The position numbers and the translations under genes are program-made. Below are positions 1 through 7,870 of a stretch of DNA of 36,191 bases, in pieces (position 1 is the stretch's first letter; each line of letters begins with the position of its first letter). The DNA is from Candidatus Cloacimonadota bacterium (GTDB lineage: Bacteria; Cloacimonadota; Cloacimonadia; Cloacimonadales; JAMOQM01): contig JAMOQM010000108.1 of assembly GCA_027064005.1 (NCBI GenBank), positions 1 through 36,191 of the forward strand, read 5' to 3'. Below the pieces are notes generated by a model. It saw only the letters and a list, made by a program, of their open reading frames with translations. It did not search any database and was not told the origin of the DNA.

Positions 1-2
1 TT

Positions 3-338
3 GTAGTTGATAATGATGACAATACAAGTGCAACCATAAATACAATTATTTTGAATCAAAACTATCCAAATCCTTTCAGTCCAACCGGATCTGAACGTGG
101 AAATTCAACAACAATTTCATTTACAATTCCTACTGATGGGAATGTAAATATCGCTGTTTATAATATTAAAGGTCAAAAATTAAAAACACTAACAAACCAA
201 GAATATTCAAAAGGAAATCATAAAATTATTTGGAATGGAAAAGACGACAACAATAAAACCATTTCAAGCGGTGTCTATTTCTATAGATTAAAATCAGGGA
301 AATATACTTCTACGAAAAAAATCCTTGTTTTGAAATAG
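3..338 (+). CDS. 3' end of secreted protein with FlgD/Por-like C-terminal sorting domain (partial)
   Basis: The reading frame is open from the window edge (codon phase starting at base 3) to the TAG at 336-338, so the protein begins upstream. The visible part is an acidic, low-complexity linker followed by NQNYPNPFSPT and a beta-rich FlgD-Ig-like module ending in SGVYFYRLKSGKY and a basic KKILVLK tail. This is the conserved C-terminal targeting module of proteins secreted and anchored in the FCB group, usually through a type IX secretion system. The TTG start proposed in the ORF track lies inside the linker and is not a real start. The pullulanase at 22538-25936 ends in the same kind of module. 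The nature of the passenger domain cannot be seen. Confidence 0.85.
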   Translation, partial: VVDNDDNTSATINTIILNQNYPNPFSPTGSERGNSTTISFTIPTDGNVNIAVYNIKGQKLKTLTNQEYSKGNHKIIWNGKDDNNKTISSGVYFYRLKSGKYTSTKKILVLK

Positions 339-360
339 ATAGATTTAATTAGTAAACATT

Positions 361-409
361 AACGGAAGTTTCGCATTTGGTAATTGCCAAAAAGAACTTC
401 CGTTTTTTT
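361..409 (+). terminator. Rho-independent terminator
   Basis: Perfect 10-bp arms AACGGAAGTT (361-370) and AACTTCCGTT (395-404) enclose a loop that can itself fold (TTGG/CCAA), followed by a run of T. It lies 22 bp after the stop of the sorting-domain protein and ends that transcript. Confidence 0.88.
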
Positions 410-437
410 GTATAAACATCAGCTTTAAAAATTAACC

Positions 438-477
438 ACGAATTTTCACGAATTAAGACGAATGAAAACGAATTTAA
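438..477. repeat. Four tandem 10-bp units starting ACGAAT
   Basis: ACGAAT occurs at 438, 448, 458 and 468, exactly 10 bp apart, each followed by four variable bases. Read as protein it would give a short NHEFSRIKTNEN-like peptide with no start. The strict 10-bp spacing puts every unit on the same face of the helix. No function is known to me. Confidence 0.7.
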
Positions 478-636
478 GAAAGAAATTTGCCATGGAAATT
501 TATGAACAAACTCAAACGAAGTTTTATAGATTTTCGTTTTCACCGGAATGACAATATATCAAGATTTTGATTTCGGGAGACCGCTCTATAAAGATACCTT
601 TTATAAACAAAAATTTGAACCTCAAAAATTAATCAT

Positions 637-742
637 AAAACATTATTAACAACTTTTTCCATTTGACATATTTTTTTAAAATATAATATTTTGCTCAAGA
701 ACTTGAGGAGGCACATTGGAAATAATGATTAGCAAAAATATT
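637..742 (+). repeat. 106-bp dispersed repeat, copy 1 (promoter-RBS-start module)
   Basis: This segment matches 10894-10999 without gaps, with about nine mismatches over 106 bp (near 91% identity, counted by eye). It contains TTGACA (663-668), a TATAAT/TAATAT region (682-689), a strong GAGGAGG ribosome site and an ATG (725). In this copy the ATG opens only a 30-codon frame, so the module looks like the conserved 5' end of a lost or truncated gene, or a small mobile promoter element. Confidence 0.8.
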
Positions 743-800
743 AAGATTAGTAGGGACAATCATCTACTTGGCTATTTTGATTTATTGAATCAAAAAAGAT

Positions 801-896
801 ATGGGAAAAAACTATAAAACAACAGAAATTTACACACATATAACGTCAAAAACACTGCAAAGGATAAATATTCTTTTAAATAATTTGGAAATTTAA
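801..896 (+). pseudogene. C-terminal remnant of a tyrosine recombinase (integrase)
   Basis: The frame encodes GKNYKTTEIYTHITSKTLQ and then stops. KTTEIYTH followed by a short basic/hydrophobic tail is the hallmark C-terminus of XerC/D-like and integron-type integrases, where the Tyr in IYTH is the catalytic nucleophile. An in-frame TGA lies a few codons upstream and nothing resembling the rest of the enzyme is present, so only the last 31 codons survive. It is evidence that an integrase-bearing element once sat here. The ATG at 801 is probably not a used start. Confidence 0.7.
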
Positions 897-901
897 TATG
901 A

Positions 902-1019
902 AAATAAGGTTTACAATAAAACACATTTTTAGGTTATTGCCTGCCCTAAAAGTGGACAAGGGTATAGATGTTACGTACAATACAGCTTATTGACATAACG
1001 AATAACATAAACCTTATTT
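902..1019. repeat. Pair of 12-bp inverted repeats
   Basis: AAATAAGGTTTA at 902-913 is perfectly complementary to TAAACCTTATTT at 1008-1019. The arms bracket 94 bp just downstream of the recombinase remnant and overlap the phoB upstream region. They could be ends of a small element, a recombination site or a regulatory fold. The arms do not match integron attC core sites well. Confidence 0.5.
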
Positions 1020-1097
1020 AATAATTGATTAACAATTTTCTTTTATTCTGGACAAAATATTAATCAGAAAATATTTGTAGAAAAAGGTGGTAAAGAA

Positions 1098-1802
1098 ATG
1101 AAGAAAAAGATATTTGCGGTAGACGATGAGCCTGATATTCTCGAGTTAATTTCAATTAATATTAGAGAAGCTGGTTATAATGTCTTAACTTTTGAAGATT
1201 CACATTCATTGATGGTACAACTTGAAAAAGAAATTCCGGATTTGATTGTTCTTGATATTATGCTTCCGGAAATAGATGGTTTTGAAGTTTGCAGAATCCT
1301 TAGAAATTCTAAAAAATATAAAGAAATACCCATTTTGATGTTAACTGCAAGAAGTGATGTCACAGACAAAATTTTAGGATTGGAATTCGGAGCTGATGAT
1401 TATATGGTAAAACCCTTTTCACCACGAGAACTTGTTGCTAGGATCAAAAGCATTTTACGAAGAGTAAATACAAAATCAAAAATAGAAATCCCAAAAGAAA
1501 CAATTCGAAAAATTGGTGGATTAGAAATTGATATTGAAAAATATGAAGTACGCTTAAATAGTAAATTAGTGGATTTAACAACTACTGAATTCAAAATTCT
1601 TGAATTACTTTCAGAACGACCGGGGAATGTATATTCTCGAAATACTTTGCTTAATCATCTTTGGGGAAATGAAAAAATTGTTATTGATAGAACAATTGAT
1701 GTTCATATTAGAAATTTAAGAAAAAAACTCGGAGAAACAGGGAAATTAATAAAAAATGTTAGAGGAATAGGATATAAATTACGAAAGGTAATATGTAAAT
1801 GA
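1098..1802 (+). CDS. phoB: PhoB-type response regulator
   Basis: Transcriptional regulator of the phosphate-starvation response. Residues 1-120 form a receiver domain with the acidic pocket DDE near the N-terminus, the phospho-acceptor Asp53 (IVLDIMLPEIDGF), and the conserved Lys in MVKPFSP. Residues about 140-230 form an OmpR/PhoB winged helix ending in TIDVHIRNLRKKLGE and RGIGYKL. The length of 234 aa is normal for the family. The AAAAGGTGG site supports this ATG. The gene overlaps the sensor kinase by 4 bp (ATGA), showing translational coupling. Assignment to PhoB rather than another OmpR-family member rests on the adjacent kinase and the pst-phoU genes. Confidence 0.92.
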   Translation: MKKKIFAVDDEPDILELISINIREAGYNVLTFEDSHSLMVQLEKEIPDLIVLDIMLPEIDGFEVCRILRNSKKYKEIPILMLTARSDVTDKILGLEFGADDYMVKPFSPRELVARIKSILRRVNTKSKIEIPKETIRKIGGLEIDIEKYEVRLNSKLVDLTTTEFKILELLSERPGNVYSRNTLLNHLWGNEKIVIDRTIDVHIRNLRKKLGETGKLIKNVRGIGYKLRKVICK

Positions 1803-3526
1803 GAGTAGGAATTTTCTCAAAGTATTTATTGAGTTTTACAGTTTTGATTGTAACGTCATTATCAATTTCTCTCGTAGTATCTATTAGCACCATCAAAAAA
1901 AGTTATCTGAAGCAGAACAAAGCACATCTTCTTACACTTTCTAAAGTAGTTAAAATTTTAATTGAAGAAAATTCGTTTGACTTAAATAATTCAAAACTTC
2001 AACAAAAGATAAAAGAACTTTCCAAAAATATTGATTATAGAATAACAATAATTCTTAAAAATGGAAAAGTAATTTTTGATTCGGAAAAAAATCCGGCGTT
2101 AATGGAAAATCATAAAAACAGACCGGAGATTATCGAAGCTCGCAAAAGCGGAAAAGGTTATCGGTTACGTTGGAGCAATACTCTAAAAAAAGAGATGATG
2201 TATTTTGCTATTCCGATTTATCAGAACAAAGATATAGTTGCTTTCGTTCGTGTTAGCAGTTTTTCTGATGAAGTATTTATTCTCCTTAACAGCATCAAAA
2301 AAAATATGTTCTTAACCTCTTTCTTTATAATTTTGTTTTCATTTATAATTTCTTTTATCCTGGCAAATCGTTTTACGAAGCCAATAAAACAACTTGCTGA
2401 AGCCTCACAGCAAATAGCTAAAGGAAATTATCAAACTCGTGTTTTTACGAAAAATAGAGATGAAACGTATGAATTGACAAGTGGTTTTAATTATATGGCT
2501 AAAAAAATAAATGATCAAATTTCAGAAATTTCAAAACAATCTGAAAGGTTATCAATAATTATCAATTCAATTAATGAAATATTTTTTGTTATTGATAAAG
2601 AGGAAAAAATTGTATTTCAAAATCAAGAATTCTTGAATTTTATACAAAATAAAAATTTTAGTGAAAAAAGATATTGGGAAATAATCAGTAATCCTAAATT
2701 AATTAAAAAAATCGACAATGTTCTAAAATTTAAAACAAATGAAAAAGCAGAAATAAAAATCGGAGAAAGTTCCTATCTTTTCAGTAGCTCATATTTGCAA
2801 AAATCTTCTTCCGCAATCTTTCTTTTATTTGATGTAACTGAGATAAATAAATTTCGGGAAATAAAAAAAGATTTTTTGATAAACGCTTCTCACGAACTTC
2901 GAACTCCGCTGACTTCTATCAAAGGTTTTCTGGAAATAATGTCCGAAAATCCCAGTGCAGACAACTCTAAATATCTGAAAATATTAAATAGAAATACTAA
3001 CCGTTTAATAAATATTGTAAATGATATTCTAACTCTATCGCAAATTGAAACAAAACTTCAACTTTCATTAGAAAAAATTGATATTAGAAAAGTTCTGCAA
3101 AATTCAATAAAAATTTTTGAACATAAGACAAATGAAAAAGAGATAAAATTCACAACAAATTTTGAAAAAATACAGAAATTTAAATTTGACCCTTTCAAAT
3201 TGGAACAGGTTTTTGTTAATTTAATTGATAATGCAATAAAATACTCAAATGAAAAATGTAACATAAATATTTCACTTTTTTCTGAAAACAATTTTGTAAG
3301 AATAGATTTTTCAGACAACGGAATTGGTATAAAAAAAGAACAGATCCCTCGTTTATTTGAGCGATTTTATGTTGTTGATAAATCTCGTTCAAGAAAAGTT
3401 GGTGGAACAGGTTTGGGACTTTCAATAGTGAAACATATTATTCAGCTTCATAATGGTAAAATCAATATTCAAAGCGAATATGGAAAGGGAACAACAATTC
3501 AGCTATGGCTTCCGATAAAAATTTAG
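1799..3526 (+). CDS. phoR: PhoR-type membrane sensor histidine kinase
   Basis: Phosphorylates the upstream response regulator. The order is TM1 (residues about 8-30), an extracytoplasmic sensor region of about 130 residues, TM2 (about 168-190), HAMP (about 188-240), a PAS-like domain (about 245-350), HisKA with the phospho-acceptor in NASHELRTPLTSIKG (His365 by my count), and an HATPase_c domain with N box (NLIDNAIKYS), G1 (DNGIGI) and G2 (GGTGLGLSIV). The periplasmic sensor is larger than in enteric PhoR and resembles PhoR of Gram-positives and Bacteroidetes. The gene is coupled to phoB by an ATGA overlap, and its 3' end overlaps the sigma-like gene by 22 bp. Confidence 0.9.
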   Translation: MRVGIFSKYLLSFTVLIVTSLSISLVVSISTIKKSYLKQNKAHLLTLSKVVKILIEENSFDLNNSKLQQKIKELSKNIDYRITIILKNGKVIFDSEKNPALMENHKNRPEIIEARKSGKGYRLRWSNTLKKEMMYFAIPIYQNKDIVAFVRVSSFSDEVFILLNSIKKNMFLTSFFIILFSFIISFILANRFTKPIKQLAEASQQIAKGNYQTRVFTKNRDETYELTSGFNYMAKKINDQISEISKQSERLSIIINSINEIFFVIDKEEKIVFQNQEFLNFIQNKNFSEKRYWEIISNPKLIKKIDNVLKFKTNEKAEIKIGESSYLFSSSYLQKSSSAIFLLFDVTEINKFREIKKDFLINASHELRTPLTSIKGFLEIMSENPSADNSKYLKILNRNTNRLINIVNDILTLSQIETKLQLSLEKIDIRKVLQNSIKIFEHKTNEKEIKFTTNFEKIQKFKFDPFKLEQVFVNLIDNAIKYSNEKCNINISLFSENNFVRIDFSDNGIGIKKEQIPRLFERFYVVDKSRSRKVGGTGLGLSIVKHIIQLHNGKINIQSEYGKGTTIQLWLPIKI

Positions 3527-3996
3527 ATTTTGAAAAAGAACTTAAAGAGCTAACACCTCTTATCAAAAAAATTGCTTCCAACTTTATAACTCCCAGCATA
3601 ACTGCTGATGAATTATTTCAAGAAGGAGCAATAGGCGTTTATGAAGCTTTGAAAAAATTTGATTCGCAAAAAAACACAAAATTCTCAACTTATGCGTATT
3701 TTTGGATAAAAAAACATATTATGAAATATGTGGAAAAAGAAAAATCTAAATATAAACTCAATGATAAACTATTTCAAAATAAAATTGATGAAAATCCGAA
3801 AGAAGAATTCACATCAAAAAGTAGAATTTCTTTTCCTGAAACAATGCCAAAACCCGAAAAACAAGTGTTGGATCTTTTACTTAATGAAGAAAAACCACTT
3901 ATTGAAATTTCTAAAATTCTGAATATTTCAAGAGAAAAAGTTCGACAAATCAAAGAAATGGGTTTGAGACGACTAAAAATAAAAAAAACTTTGTAA
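3505..3996 (+). CDS. Small sigma-70 family factor
   Basis: A 163-aa protein with sigma region 2 (residues about 13-80: ADELFQEGAIGVYEALKKFD, then FSTYAYFWIKKHIMKYVEKE, the 2.3-2.4 promoter-melting helix) and region 4 (about 115-160: LNISREKVRQIKEMGLRRLK, a helix-turn-helix for -35 recognition). Region 1.1 is absent and region 3 is reduced to a short linker, so it is an alternative factor shaped between group 3 and ECF types. The ATG lies inside the last codons of phoR (22-bp overlap), with only a weak ribosome site, so translation probably depends on coupling to phoR. No anti-sigma gene is adjacent. The target promoters are unknown. Confidence 0.82.
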   Translation: MASDKNLDFEKELKELTPLIKKIASNFITPSITADELFQEGAIGVYEALKKFDSQKNTKFSTYAYFWIKKHIMKYVEKEKSKYKLNDKLFQNKIDENPKEEFTSKSRISFPETMPKPEKQVLDLLLNEEKPLIEISKILNISREKVRQIKEMGLRRLKIKKTL

Positions 3997-4046
3997 CTGT
4001 TTAAATTGTTTCATAAATTCAACTGTTTATTAAACTAATTTCTCCC

Positions 4047-4101
4047 CTTAACACAATCTTAACAATTCCTTTATTTTTAATTAACATTCGAATAGTATAA
4101 T
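4047..4101 (+). promoter_or_regulatory. Pho-box-like array and -10 element before porin-pst operon
   Basis: CTTAACA at 4047 and 4058 and ATTAACA at 4080 stand in an 11-bp register, with a degenerate unit at 4069. This is the same geometry as the PhoB box (7-bp direct repeats separated by 4 bp). A TATAAT follows at 4096-4101, nine bases after the last unit, so the array takes the place of a -35 box as in class II PhoB-activated promoters. The -10 sits inside a palindrome, GTATAATTATAC. The binding protein is inferred, not shown. Confidence 0.55.
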
Positions 4102-4130
4102 TATACGAAAGAAAAAATGAAGGAGGTAAA

Positions 4131-5183
4131 GTGAAAAAAACACTTTTGTTAGTAGTAATAATTTTGATAGTTGTCAGTTCATTGACAGCAGAAACAAAAT
4201 TAAAGATGGAATCGTGGAACAGATGGACTTATCAAACGGAAGATGGTGAACTTATTAAAAACGAGATGGCATTGAAAAGAGGTTATCTAAGATTAGAGCC
4301 TAAATTCGGTAGTAATATCTCAGGACGGTTTAATCTTGATTTCTTTAGCGATGACGATGCCGGAGATGGAGCAGGTATTAAGTTGAAATATGCTTATCTT
4401 GATTTCAGCAATTTGCTTCCTGTAAAAGATCTAAAATTTACAGTCGGTTTGATGAAAACTTATTTCGGAACAATTTATTCTTGGAATTATACAACAATTG
4501 AAAAAGACCCTTCAGACAAGTATAAATTTGTAAGTTCAACAGATTATGGATTTGGGCTAAGCGGTTATTTCCCAAATGGATTTGGAACTTATCAAGCAGC
4601 AGTTTATAATGGAGAAGGTTACAAAAAAACCGGTGATGAGCTTAATAAAGACATGAATTTTCTTGGAAATATTCGTGTGATTCCGATCCCAGGAATTACT
4701 GTTGGTGGTTCATTTATGATGAAGACAGCTAAGGATAGTGAAATCCCTGACAGTCAGGGAAATATGATTGATAATCCCGAAAGAGAGGAATTTACTCAAT
4801 TTGCTGTAATCGGTAATTTTGCTTATGGAAATGTCAAAATATTATCTCAGTATCTCAATCAAACAAAATCAACTCCAAATATAAACGGTTCAGATGATGT
4901 TGTAAAAACAGTAATTTCCTTGATGCCGACTTACAAAATAAATAACAAAATTGATTTGGTTGCAAGATATGATCTTTATGACCCAAACTCAGATGTAGAT
5001 GATGATGGAAAATCTTTAATGCTTTTCGGAGCAAATTATCATTTGATGAGAGATGCTAAAAACAAACCCAAATTAATGATTCAAGCTAATTATGAAATTG
5101 AAACACCGGAAGATAGCGATGCAGATGCTGTAAACACAATGATGGTTCAGTTACGCTGGATATTTTCAAACAAATTAAAATAA
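4131..5183 (+). CDS. Outer-membrane porin, phosphate-selective (OprO/P-like)
   Basis: A 350-aa protein with a cleavable signal peptide (KKTLLLVVIILIVVSSLTAE) and alternating aromatic/polar beta strands typical of a 16-18-strand barrel, with acidic turns such as DSDADAV. Size and pattern resemble the phosphate-selective porin O/P family. Its place directly after the Pho-box-like promoter and 16 bp before pstS suggests it admits phosphate or phosphorylated solutes. The start is a GTG behind a strong AAGGAGGT site. The C-terminus (IFSNKLK) lacks the usual terminal Phe. Specificity is inferred from context. Confidence 0.7.
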   Translation: MKKTLLLVVIILIVVSSLTAETKLKMESWNRWTYQTEDGELIKNEMALKRGYLRLEPKFGSNISGRFNLDFFSDDDAGDGAGIKLKYAYLDFSNLLPVKDLKFTVGLMKTYFGTIYSWNYTTIEKDPSDKYKFVSSTDYGFGLSGYFPNGFGTYQAAVYNGEGYKKTGDELNKDMNFLGNIRVIPIPGITVGGSFMMKTAKDSEIPDSQGNMIDNPEREEFTQFAVIGNFAYGNVKILSQYLNQTKSTPNINGSDDVVKTVISLMPTYKINNKIDLVARYDLYDPNSDVDDDGKSLMLFGANYHLMRDAKNKPKLMIQANYEIETPEDSDADAVNTMMVQLRWIFSNKLK

Positions 5184-5199
5184 AAAAATAGGAGACAAA

Positions 5200-6039
5200 A
5201 TGAAAAAATCAACAAAAATTATCTTGATCGGATTAGTAGTAATGATGATGTCTGTTTCAGCTTTTGCGAGAGGGAAAAAATCAACAATTACAATTGCCGG
5301 TTCAACAACTGTTTTACCGATAGCTCAGGCAACAGCTGAAGTATTTATGGATAAAAATCCTGATATTAATATTTCTGTTCGAGGAGGAGGTTCAAGTGTG
5401 GGAATAGCTTCCATTATGTCTGGTACAGTTGATATCGGAGATGCTTCTCGACATATAAAAAACAAAGAACTTGCTGCTGCAAGAAAATCAGGAATTAATA
5501 TTGTAGAACATATTGTGGCAAATGACGGAATTACAATTGTTCTAAATAATTCAAATACAATAGATGCTCTTACATTATCTCAATTAAAAGATATTTATAC
5601 CGGAAAAATCCAAAATTGGAAAGAACTTGGTGGGAAAAATATGCCAATCGTTGTTGTTTCAAGAGATGTTTCTTCAGGAACTTTTGAAGTATTTAACAAA
5701 CTTGTTTTAAAAAATGCAAAAGGTTTGAATAGTGCATTGATGCTGGCATCCAATAATGCAGTGGTTACGACTATTTCAACAACTCCGGGAGCAATTGGTT
5801 ATGTAGGATTGGGATATGTTACCGATAAAATAAAAGCTGTTTCTGTTGATGGAGTAAAAGCAACTGAAAAAACAATTCAAACGAAAGAATATCCAATTTC
5901 CAGAACTTTGCAAATGTACACAAGAGGTATTCCGACTGGTATTGTAAAACAATATATAGATTTTGTTCTCTCTCCTGAAGGGCAAGATATTGTCGAGCAA
6001 CAAGGATTTATAAGAATTATGGATGATAAAAATAAATGA
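5200..6039 (+). CDS. pstS: Phosphate ABC transporter substrate-binding protein PstS
   Basis: Periplasmic phosphate-binding protein of the high-affinity Pst system. It has a signal peptide (residues 1-23, ending AFA), then the PstS signature ITIAGSTTVLPIAQATAE and the phosphate-loop regions RGGGSSVGI, DIGDASR and SRDVSSGTFEVF, which carry the Ser, Asp, Arg and Thr ligands of the family. At 279 aa it is a normal short PstS. There is no lipobox, so it should be soluble. It is followed by a stem-loop that separates it from the membrane subunits. Confidence 0.93.
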   Translation: MKKSTKIILIGLVVMMMSVSAFARGKKSTITIAGSTTVLPIAQATAEVFMDKNPDINISVRGGGSSVGIASIMSGTVDIGDASRHIKNKELAAARKSGINIVEHIVANDGITIVLNNSNTIDALTLSQLKDIYTGKIQNWKELGGKNMPIVVVSRDVSSGTFEVFNKLVLKNAKGLNSALMLASNNAVVTTISTTPGAIGYVGLGYVTDKIKAVSVDGVKATEKTIQTKEYPISRTLQMYTRGIPTGIVKQYIDFVLSPEGQDIVEQQGFIRIMDDKNK

Positions 6040-6050
6040 TAAATTATGAA

Positions 6051-6093
6051 ATAAGCCTTCGGAATGGTATTTTATTACCTTCCGAATGCTTAT
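6051..6093 (+). terminator. Stem-loop between pstS and pstC (partial terminator or stabiliser)
   Basis: ATAAGC..TTCGGAA..GGTA pairs with TACCTTCCGAATGCTTAT around a TTTTAT loop, giving a long stem with single-base bulges. It is followed by A-rich rather than T-rich sequence, so it fits an mRNA-stabilising or attenuating hairpin better than a full terminator. It would leave more pstS than pstCAB message. Confidence 0.6.
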
Positions 6094-6137
6094 AAAAAAC
6101 AATGTAACAAAATTAGTAATGAAATAAGGATAAATTT

Positions 6138-7010
6138 ATGAAATCAATGAAAACATTCAATGAAAAGCTTTTTAAGTCAATTACATATCTTGCTACATTA
6201 TTTACAATTTTATGTTTAGGTGGAATAATAATCACAATTTTTTCCGAGGGTTTACCAATTTTAAAATATTCAAAATTAAATGAACTTTTTGGGATAGCTT
6301 GGCATCCTACAAGTTTCCCGCCGGAATTCGGATTCTTGCCGTTGATTGCCGGCTCGATAATTATTACGATCGGAGCTTTAATTATAGCAATTCCCTTTGG
6401 CATCGGTTCTGCAATATATATTTCTGAAATTGCAGGAAATAGAACAAAAGAGATAATCAAACCAATCATTGAGCTTCTCGCAGGAATTCCTTCTGTTGTT
6501 TACGGCTTATTTGGAATGGCTTTTCTCTCTCCTTTTTTGATAAGAATTTTTAGGATTCCAACCGGATTGAATGCTCTTTCCGCTTCAATAATTCTTGGAA
6601 TAATGGTAATTCCGATAATATCAAGTATGAGTGAAGATGCTCTTTCTGCTGTTCCCAAAAATCTAAGAGAAGCTTCTTTGGCACTTGGTGCTACAAAATG
6701 GGAAACAATTATAAAAGTTGTTCTTCCTTCAGCAAAAAATGGAGTTGTAGGAAGTATTACTTTAGGCTTTGGAAGAGCAATTGGTGAAACGATGGTTGTA
6801 ATAATGGTTGCCGGTGGAGCTGCTCAAATTCCTTCTTCAATATTTCAACCTGTTCGCCCTATGACAACTGCAATCGCTGCGGAAATGGGAGAAACCGTAA
6901 ATGGAAGTCCTCATTTTCACGCACTATTTGCTATATCAATTATCTTGTTTCTAATCACTTTTATTACAAATTTTATTACTGAATTTGTATTTTTAAAAAG
7001 GAAAAATTAA
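6138..7010 (+). CDS. pstC: Phosphate ABC transporter permease PstC
   Basis: Inner-membrane channel subunit of 290 aa with about six transmembrane segments. The binding-protein-dependent transport motif contacting PstB is seen as [20 protein letters not shown], followed by GFGRAIGETMVV, the charged Arg/Glu patch typical of PstC. It overlaps pstA by one base, so the two subunits are translationally coupled and form a heterodimer. The ATG follows an AAGGA site. The minus-strand ORF at 6113-6469 is a shadow. Confidence 0.92.
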   Translation: MKSMKTFNEKLFKSITYLATLFTILCLGGIIITIFSEGLPILKYSKLNELFGIAWHPTSFPPEFGFLPLIAGSIIITIGALIIAIPFGIGSAIYISEIAGNRTKEIIKPIIELLAGIPSVVYGLFGMAFLSPFLIRIFRIPTGLNALSASIILGIMVIPIISSMSEDALSAVPKNLREASLALGATKWETIIKVVLPSAKNGVVGSITLGFGRAIGETMVVIMVAGGAAQIPSSIFQPVRPMTTAIAAEMGETVNGSPHFHALFAISIILFLITFITNFITEFVFLKRKN

Positions 7011-7870
7011 TGAAAATAAATAAACGTAAAATTAATCAAATCATTGGAATTAATCTTCTTCGCTTTTTCCTGCTCTGCACTTTATTATTCATTATAATAT
7101 TTCTCTATATTATTTTCAGTAAAGGCGGAAAAGTTATTTCTTGGGAATTTCTAACGCAATCACCAAGAAAATTTATGACGGAAGGCGGCATTTTCCCGGC
7201 AATTGTCGGAACTTTTTGGCTAACAATTTTATCAATTGCAATCGCTTTCCCCTTTGGAATTTTTACAGCAATTTATATGACTAATTATGCAAAATCAAAT
7301 TTATTTCTTAAAATTGTAAGAATTTCCGTAAACACACTTGCAGGAACTCCATCTATAATTTATGGTCTTTTTGGACTAACGGTTTTTGTGCGATTTTTCG
7401 GTATGGATGTTTCAATGTTGGCAGGTTCACTTACTTTAGCGATACTAGTTTTACCTGTGATTATCAATAATACAGAAGAAGCTATCCGTAATGTTCCTGC
7501 TGATTTTATAAAAGCATCATTGGCACTGGGAGCAACTCAAAAACAAACTATTTTACGAGTGATTATTCCAACTGCTTTACCGGCAATTTTAACAGGTACG
7601 ATTATTAGTATTGGTAGAGTTGCAGGTGAAACAGCTCCGATATTATTTACAGCTGCGACTTTTTATACTCGCAAATTACCACAATCTGTTATGGATGAAG
7701 TTATGGCGCTTCCATATCAAATTTATGCACTTCTCACTGAAGGAGCTCACCCCGAGAAGCAAATTCCTATTGCTTATGGAACAGCTGTTGTCCTGCTATC
7801 ATTTGTTTTGATTGTCAGTGGAATTGCAATATTAATCAGATACAAAATGAGGAGAAATAGAAAATGGTAA
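7010..7870 (+). CDS. pstA: Phosphate ABC transporter permease PstA
   Basis: Second channel subunit, 286 aa and about six transmembrane segments. It carries the EAA-type loop [20 protein letters not shown] and the [14 protein letters not shown] motif characteristic of PstA. The start overlaps pstC by one base and the end overlaps pstB by 7 bp. The family assignment is clear from motif and order. Confidence 0.92.
   Translation: MKINKRKINQIIGINLLRFFLLCTLLFIIIFLYIIFSKGGKVISWEFLTQSPRKFMTEGGIFPAIVGTFWLTILSIAIAFPFGIFTAIYMTNYAKSNLFLKIVRISVNTLAGTPSIIYGLFGLTVFVRFFGMDVSMLAGSLTLAILVLPVIINNTEEAIRNVPADFIKASLALGATQKQTILRVIIPTALPAILTGTIISIGRVAGETAPILFTAATFYTRKLPQSVMDEVMALPYQIYALLTEGAHPEKQIPIAYGTAVVLLSFVLIVSGIAILIRYKMRRNRKW

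Larger units (their letters stand above)
410..1097. other. 688-bp gene-poor region with repeats and recombinase debris
   Basis: No intact gene is seen. In order it holds a four-unit 10-bp tandem repeat, a copy of the 106-bp dispersed repeat, the C-terminal end of a tyrosine recombinase, a pair of 12-bp inverted repeats about 95 bp apart, and the leader of phoB with a ribosome site (AAAAGGTGG). One ATTAACA motif at 1028-1034 resembles the units of the Pho-box-like array before the porin gene, but no clear phased array is visible here. The 64-aa minus-strand ORF at 349-543 overlaps the terminator and looks spurious. Confidence 0.6.

Noticed and set aside
725-817. 30-codon ORF opened by the first 106-bp repeat (MISKNIKISRDN...)
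   Set aside because: Good ribosome site, but the copy-2 frame ends after 10 codons and the sequences diverge, so a conserved small protein is not supported.
902-1019. Integron attC site after the integrase remnant
   Set aside because: The arms lack the GTTRRRY/RYYYAAC core and the inner pairing of attC, and no cassette array follows.
6113-6469. 118-aa minus-strand ORF opposite pstC
   Set aside because: Shadow of the well-supported pstC frame.
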